DNA from: Mesorhizobium sp.
Lineage (GTDB): Bacteria > Pseudomonadota > Alphaproteobacteria > Rhizobiales > Rhizobiaceae
Direction: 5' to 3'
Length of the DNA stretch: 43,387 nucleotides
NCBI GenBank assembly: GCA_022833215.1
Contig: JAIPUZ010000081.1
Coordinates: 1 to 43,387, forward strand
A program made the position numbers and the translations under genes. Below, one piece after another: positions 41,728 through 43,387 of this stretch; the first letter of the stretch is position 1; the number at the start of each line of letters is the position of its first letter. The notes under the pieces are model-generated. The model did no database searches and was not told the origin of the DNA. It saw only the letters and a program-made list of their open reading frames with translations.

Positions 41728-42065
41728 TCCGCATCCAGCATCAGATGTGGCGCGAGGCAGCGGGTCTGGAAGACCTCGAACACCGGCCAGATGTCCAGAA
41801 GCGCGTCGATCCCTTCGGGACTGACGGGAACGGGATTGCCGTCGGCATCGCCGACACCTTCCCAGCCTGTGACCACGCGGCGGGCGACCGCCTTGGCCAT
41901 GACCAGTGCCTGCTCCTCCTTGCTCGCCCCTTCGGGCAGTGCCTCGACAACTGGGTCGTTGCGTGCGGCGACCATGATCGCGGTGGTGACGGGCAGGACA
42001 TGCAGGCGCAGGCCAGCTCCGAGATCGAGCCATTTCGGCGCGCTGGAAAGGTCGAGACGGATCAT
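41628..42065 (-). CDS. phage tail assembly chaperone (G-type product)
   Basis: 145 residues: MIRLDLSSAPKWLDLGAGLRLHVLPVTTAIMVAARND, a central GADVAKAVARRVVTGWEGV-like helix and an Ala/Lys/Arg-rich end. It starts 2 nt after the tail tube stop and precedes the tape measure (apart from the inserted toxin-antitoxin pair), the standard place for the chaperone that holds the tape measure during tail assembly. A canonical slippery heptamer at codons 114-115 leads to a longer fused form. Confidence 0.85.
   Translation of the reverse strand: MIRLDLSSAPKWLDLGAGLRLHVLPVTTAIMVAARNDPVVEALPEGASKEEQALVMAKAVARRVVTGWEGVGDADGNPVPVSPEGIDALLDIWPVFEVFQTRCLAPHLMLDAEKNASAPSQTGTSAGAKATARPAKARARTARRG
41721..41727 (-). 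promoter_or_regulatory. slippery heptamer A AAA AAC for programmed -1 frameshift
   Basis: On the minus strand GCG GAA AAA AAC contains A AAA AAC in the zero frame of the chaperone gene, the canonical -1 slip site. After a -1 shift, reading continues CGC CTC CGC into the DUF1799 frame, which stays open for 115 codons. Tail chaperone genes of many phages use this device. Confidence 0.82.
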
Positions 42066-42067
42066 GG

Positions 42068-43012
42068 TCAGTAGCTTTCGATGTCGTTGACGAGAACGGC
42101 GGTACACATCCGCCCCAACACTGCGTCGCGCGCGGCCTGCCAGTCGAAGCTGGCTTGCACGCCCTGCGGGCCGGAAATCTCGATCCGCGGGCGCGGCAGA
42201 TAGACGGCGTGGACGGTGAAGGTGAAGCTCTGGCCCGAGGTCAGGCCGTAGGCGAATTCCAGTTCGCAGGGCGTGCCGCTGATCGCCTGACTGACGAGCG
42301 TGCTGTCTGCGAAGCGCACCTCGGTGCGTCCGGTGAGCGCGGCGATCGAGGGATCTGCGCCGTCGATCATGCCGTCGGCGCGGATGGTCTCGATCCGGTC
42401 GAGATTGTTGGCATAGGTGATCTCGGTCGAGATCACGTTGCCGAGCGCTGTGCCGTTGCGTTTGATCGAGCCGTTGAAATGCCCGAAACGGATAAGGTCG
42501 AGTTCGGCCGGCGTTCCTGCGCCGCTGCTCGTGGCGACCGTCTCGCCCTGCGCCACCAGCCGCGCGGTGGCAGTGAGCAGGCCCGACCGCTGCATCTGCC
42601 AGCTGAGCTGGTCCAGCACCACGCCGGAATACATGGCATAGCGCGGCACCTCGGGCATGGCGGTCTCGATCGCCATGCTGGGCAGCGTCCAGCTGCCAGA
42701 CTGGAACGTATGGGTATATGGACCGGGCGAGCTTCCGGTCGTGGACGGCGCGCCGAAGGCGGCTTTCAGCCAGAAGCCGAAGGCCTCGGCGTCGATCGGC
42801 ACCACCACATCGCCATCGGCGGTCACCGCGTCCTTGATGGGTGCCAGCGGATCGCGGCCATAGCCCAGAAGCTCCGAGTTCAGGAGCGGCTGTTCTGCCC
42901 CGAGCGTGGCGCTGGCAAAGGGCATCCTCGTGTAGCCGCTGCCGGGCGGCGTGCCATAGGTCGTCTCGAACGCGAGCGCCATCCGCGCCCGCGCCCCTTG
43001 GGCGCGTGCCAT
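42068..43012 (-). CDS. phage tail tube (major tail) protein
   Basis: 314 residues, MARAQGARARMALAFETTYGTPPGSGYTRMPF, with WQMQRSGLLTATARLVAQGE and ITYANNLDRIETIRADGMIDGADPSIAALTG, the pattern of the alphaproteobacterial Phage_tube family. Repeating units of this protein build the flexible tail. Starts 23 nt after the upstream tail-completion gene. Confidence 0.9.
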   Translation of the reverse strand: MARAQGARARMALAFETTYGTPPGSGYTRMPFASATLGAEQPLLNSELLGYGRDPLAPIKDAVTADGDVVVPIDAEAFGFWLKAAFGAPSTTGSSPGPYTHTFQSGSWTLPSMAIETAMPEVPRYAMYSGVVLDQLSWQMQRSGLLTATARLVAQGETVATSSGAGTPAELDLIRFGHFNGSIKRNGTALGNVISTEITYANNLDRIETIRADGMIDGADPSIAALTGRTEVRFADSTLVSQAISGTPCELEFAYGLTSGQSFTFTVHAVYLPRPRIEISGPQGVQASFDWQAARDAVLGRMCTAVLVNDIESY

Positions 43013-43035
43013 GTCGGTCTCCTTGTCGAAGGGGT

Positions 43036-43387
43036 TCAGCCGAGCGGGTCGGCCGTGGAATAATGCAGCACCACCGGAATGACGGCCGCCTTCAGGCTGG
43101 CCGCGCCGTCCACCGGCAGATCGACGGGCTGCGGGGCCTCTGCCTCGACCCAGTCGCAGAGACCGCCGAGCGTGCGGTCCGCGGCGAGCGCCGCGCCGAT
43201 GCTGGCGCAGAGCGTGTCGAAACCCGTGTCCCGGCTCGCGCCCTGCACCACGGCTTCGATCTCTGCACGGTGCTGGTAGTGATAGCGCAGGGGTGACAGC
43301 GTCACCTCGGGCTCGCCAGGTTCGCCGTCGCGCAGGATCAGCAGCCCGGCTGCCGGCACACGTTCGGGCAGCACCTCGCCGCGGAGG
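43036..43387 (-). CDS. tail completion/terminator-like protein ('acyl-CoA transferase' annotation), 5' end outside window
   Basis: The frame is open to the right edge, so the N terminus is missing. The visible part ...GEVLPERVPAAGLLILRDGEPGEPEVTLSPLRYHYQHRAEIE and DRTLGGLCDWVEAEAPQPVDLP, ending HYSTADPLG, is a conserved GTA/siphovirus tail protein often mislabelled acyl-CoA transferase; by position it caps the tail tube. A GTG at 43372-43374 could start it but would remove conserved residues. Confidence 0.82.
   Translation of the reverse strand, partial: LRGEVLPERVPAAGLLILRDGEPGEPEVTLSPLRYHYQHRAEIEAVVQGASRDTGFDTLCASIGAALAADRTLGGLCDWVEAEAPQPVDLPVDGAASLKAAVIPVVLHYSTADPLG

Larger units (their letters stand above)
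29750..43387 (-). mobile_element. late-gene end of a siphovirus-like prophage with GTA-type tail tip (continues past window)
   Basis: From about 29750 to the window edge, all genes except a toxin-antitoxin pair lie on the minus strand in tail order: terminator-like, tube, chaperone, tape measure, DUF2460, lysis genes, DUF2163, NlpC/P60, megatron, DUF2793 and small ORFs. Capsid, packaging, integrase and repressor genes would lie beyond 43387. The presence of holin/endolysin-type genes and a DUF2793 fibre argues for a prophage rather than a gene-transfer agent, though GTA genes are homologous. The end abuts the cydB/DUF2474 gene directly, with no att repeat recognised. Confidence 0.85.

Noticed and set aside
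29722-43387. Region considered as a genuine gene transfer agent rather than a prophage
   Set aside because: The tail-tip genes are GTA-like, but a GH24 endolysin with holin-like genes inside the tail block, a toxin-antitoxin insert and a C1q-tipped fibre fit a prophage better; head genes are outside the window so this is not final.

Overview
This window is the chromosome of an alphaproteobacterium, most likely a Hyphomicrobiales (Rhizobiales) member near Phyllobacteriaceae/Mesorhizobium. That reading rests on the GC-rich coding sequence, the atpD-atpC order, the murA - DUF2948 - hisD - UPF0262 - low-molecular-weight phosphatase - infA - maf - yacG neighbourhood, and a rhizobial-type palindromic intergenic repeat at 1250-1290. 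No search could be run, so family names come from motif recognition.

Region 1 (1-14020) is core genome. It holds the end of the ATP synthase operon; a glutamine synthetase-like/FAD oxidase pair resembling the first steps of gamma-glutamylated polyamine breakdown; a hydantoinase/oxoprolinase subunit; the yacG-maf-infA group; an NCS2 purine permease; the histidine/peptidoglycan group; and a tRNA-Thr(GGT) at 13946-14020.

Region 2 (14021-17614) is a junction zone. Next to the tRNA lie four short TAGCAC repeats, then a broken IS701-type transposase, the tail end of an IS3-type transposase and the last ~90 codons of a TonB-dependent receptor. After these comes an intact divergent pair: a MarR regulator and homogentisate dioxygenase (hmgA), separated by three GTTGC-N4-GCAAC operators.

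Region 3 (17615-29721) is a sulfide/persulfide and peroxide defence island. A minus-strand operon encodes DUF2892, YeeE/YedE, DUF6691, an ETHE1-like metallo-hydrolase, a frameshifted bacterioferritin, a second ETHE1-like metallo-hydrolase, a DUF442-sulfide:quinone oxidoreductase fusion and a SulP anion transporter. A Crp/Fnr regulator and an Rrf2 regulator sit beside it. A 1-Cys peroxiredoxin is divergent, and a truncated permease and a cyanide-insensitive-type cytochrome bd oxidase (cydAB plus a DUF2474 peptide) follow. Identical-format palindromes GTGAC-N3-GTCAC lie upstream of the operon and between the Rrf2 and peroxiredoxin genes. The inferred pathway is: SQR feeds sulfide electrons to quinone, the metallo-hydrolases oxidise the persulfide product, the membrane proteins move sulfur species or anions, and the bd oxidase keeps respiration going when sulfide blocks haem-copper oxidases.

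Region 4 (about 29750 to the window end) is the late, minus-strand end of a siphovirus-like prophage with a gene-transfer-agent-type tail tip: tail terminator-like protein, tail tube, tail assembly chaperone with a -1 frameshift extension, tape measure, DUF2460, lysis genes, DUF2163, NlpC/P60 peptidase, the ~1300-residue 'megatron' and a DUF2793 protein with a C1q-like end. A VapBC toxin-antitoxin pair sits on the opposite strand inside this operon.
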